From positions 1 through 24,911 of the forward strand of contig DASPJR010000041.1 of assembly GCA_035628505.1 (NCBI GenBank): a stretch of DNA of 24,911 nucleotides, read 5' to 3'. A program made the position numbers and the translations under genes. Source of the DNA: DASPJR01 sp035628505 (GTDB lineage: Bacteria > Planctomycetota > SZUA-567 > H5-PLA8). This document shows, in pieces, positions 24,103 through 24,911 of the stretch. The notes below the pieces were generated by a model, which was not told where the DNA came from, made no database searches, and saw nothing but the letters and a program-made list of their open reading frames with translations. The first letter of the stretch is position 1; every line of letters starts with the position of its first letter.

Positions 24103-24115
24103 GAGAGGTCCTCTC
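24103..24115. promoter_or_regulatory. 13-bp dyad before the AAA ATPase gene
   Basis: GAGAGG-T-CCTCTC is a perfect dyad around one base in the 61-bp gap between divergent starts at 24059 and 24121. It may be an operator. GAGAGG could also be a distant ribosome binding site (12-nt gap). Confidence 0.35.
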
Positions 24116-24120
24116 CCGCC

Positions 24121-24911
24121 ATGGCACAGTCCAAACCCCGAACGCTCGGCGAACTGAAACAAAGCGGCTACAAGCCCGAGTCCGTGCGCAATGAACTCCG
24201 CCGCAACATGCTCAAGGCGCTCAAAGAAAAGCGTCCGCTTTTCCCCGGGATCGTCGGCTTTGAAAAGACCGTCATCCCGCAGATCGTCAATGCCGTGCTG
24301 GCACGCCACGACTTCATCCTGCTCGGTCTTCGAGGCCAGGCCAAGACGCGCATCGCACGCGCGCTGATCCAGTTCCTCGATCCGGAAATTCCGGTACTCA
24401 CGGGTTTTCCGCTGAATGAAGATCCGCTTGCGCCGATCTCCAACGGCGCTAAGTCTCACATTGCGGCGAGCGGTGACGCGACTGAGATCCGCTGGATTCC
24501 GCGCGAAGAACGCTACCGCGAGAAACTCGCGACACCAGACGTGACCATCGCGGACCTGATCGGCGACATCGACCCGATCAAGGCCGCCAACAAGCGGCTG
24601 GATTACGCCAGCGAAGAAGTCATCCACTACGGCATCATCCCGCGCACGAACCGCGGCATCTTCTGCATCAACGAGCTGCCCGATCTTCCGGCGCGGATCC
24701 AGGTCGGTTTGCTGAACATCATGCAGGAGCGCGACATTCAGATCCGCGGCTTCCCGGTGCGGCTGCCGATGGACATCCTTATCGTCTACACAGCCAACCC
24801 CGAGGACTACACCAACCGCGGCAGCATCATCACGCCGCTCAAAGACCGCATCGACAGCCAGATCATGACGCATTACCCGGCGAAGCTTGCCGACGCCATG
24901 ACGATCACCAC
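24121..24911 (+). CDS. Mg-chelatase/MoxR-type AAA+ ATPase, 3'-truncated by the window edge
   Basis: The frame is open to the last base (263 codons seen). After a ~40-residue polar N terminus it reads FPGIVGFEKTVIPQIVNAVL, then a Walker A variant GLRGQAKTR (69-77), a Walker B region with GIFCINELPDLP (179-190), and a sensor-type YTANPEDYTNRGSIITPLKDR (223-243). The P-loop has Lys-Thr with Gln before Ala, as in the COG1239-like magnesium chelatase group. These ATPases act as chaperones, often with a VWA-domain partner encoded next door; the downstream gene is outside the window. It is divergent from the ABC permease. Confidence 0.9.
   Translation, partial: MAQSKPRTLGELKQSGYKPESVRNELRRNMLKALKEKRPLFPGIVGFEKTVIPQIVNAVLARHDFILLGLRGQAKTRIARALIQFLDPEIPVLTGFPLNEDPLAPISNGAKSHIAASGDATEIRWIPREERYREKLATPDVTIADLIGDIDPIKAANKRLDYASEEVIHYGIIPRTNRGIFCINELPDLPARIQVGLLNIMQERDIQIRGFPVRLPMDILIVYTANPEDYTNRGSIITPLKDRIDSQIMTHYPAKLADAMTIT

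Noticed and set aside
23917..24873. Minus-strand 318-aa frame
   Set aside because: It is antisense to the AAA ATPase, which has clear Walker motifs.

Overview
The window is about 25 kb of moderately GC-rich chromosomal DNA from a bacterium, probably a planctomycete or a close relative in the PVC group. No 16S or other lineage marker is present, so this rests on gene content: giant secreted mosaics of LamG, Ig-like, cadherin-like and PKD domains, an NPCBM protein coupled to a secreted HEAT-repeat protein ending in a WREWW motif, a remnant of a secreted protein with a DEFERSE start, a PhyH dioxygenase beside an AraC regulator, and a TIM-barrel sugar isomerase.

Region 1 (1-3159) holds the 3' part of a secreted FG-GAP/VCBS protein, split in two by an apparent one-base deletion near 2063. 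Region 2 (3160-5678) is a low-density interval: a possible SRAP (YedK-like) N-terminal scrap, a stand-alone LigD-type ATP-dependent DNA ligase, and three very small ORFs spaced 3-4 nt apart. Region 3 (5679-14063) is one 2794-residue secreted protein. Within it, two LamG domains and a C-type lectin domain appear to be inserted inside Ig-like scaffold domains. Its last ~150 residues resemble the last ~130 residues of the region 1 protein, including a shared KDSLSL motif.

Region 4 (14064-14952) holds a frameshifted remnant gene and a tRNA-Ser(GCU) on the minus strand with its own terminator. Region 5 (14953-17066, minus) is a coupled HEAT-NPCBM operon. Region 6 (17223-19963) has a small secreted helical protein with a good promoter, a shared bidirectional terminator, and a divergent phyH/araC pair. 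Region 7 (20082-24911) is more housekeeping-like: dapF, a sugar phosphate isomerase/epimerase-like gene, a YihY/BrkB membrane protein with a C-terminal winged helix, an orphan ABC-2 permease that overlaps it convergently, and the start of a Mg-chelatase/MoxR-type AAA ATPase cut by the window edge. Two different repeat types lie in the intergenic spaces on either side of the isomerase gene.

I see no complete defence system, CRISPR array, insertion sequence or rRNA. The most novel material is the nested-domain architecture of the giant protein, the shared C-terminal domain, and the micro-ORF cluster beside the ligase.
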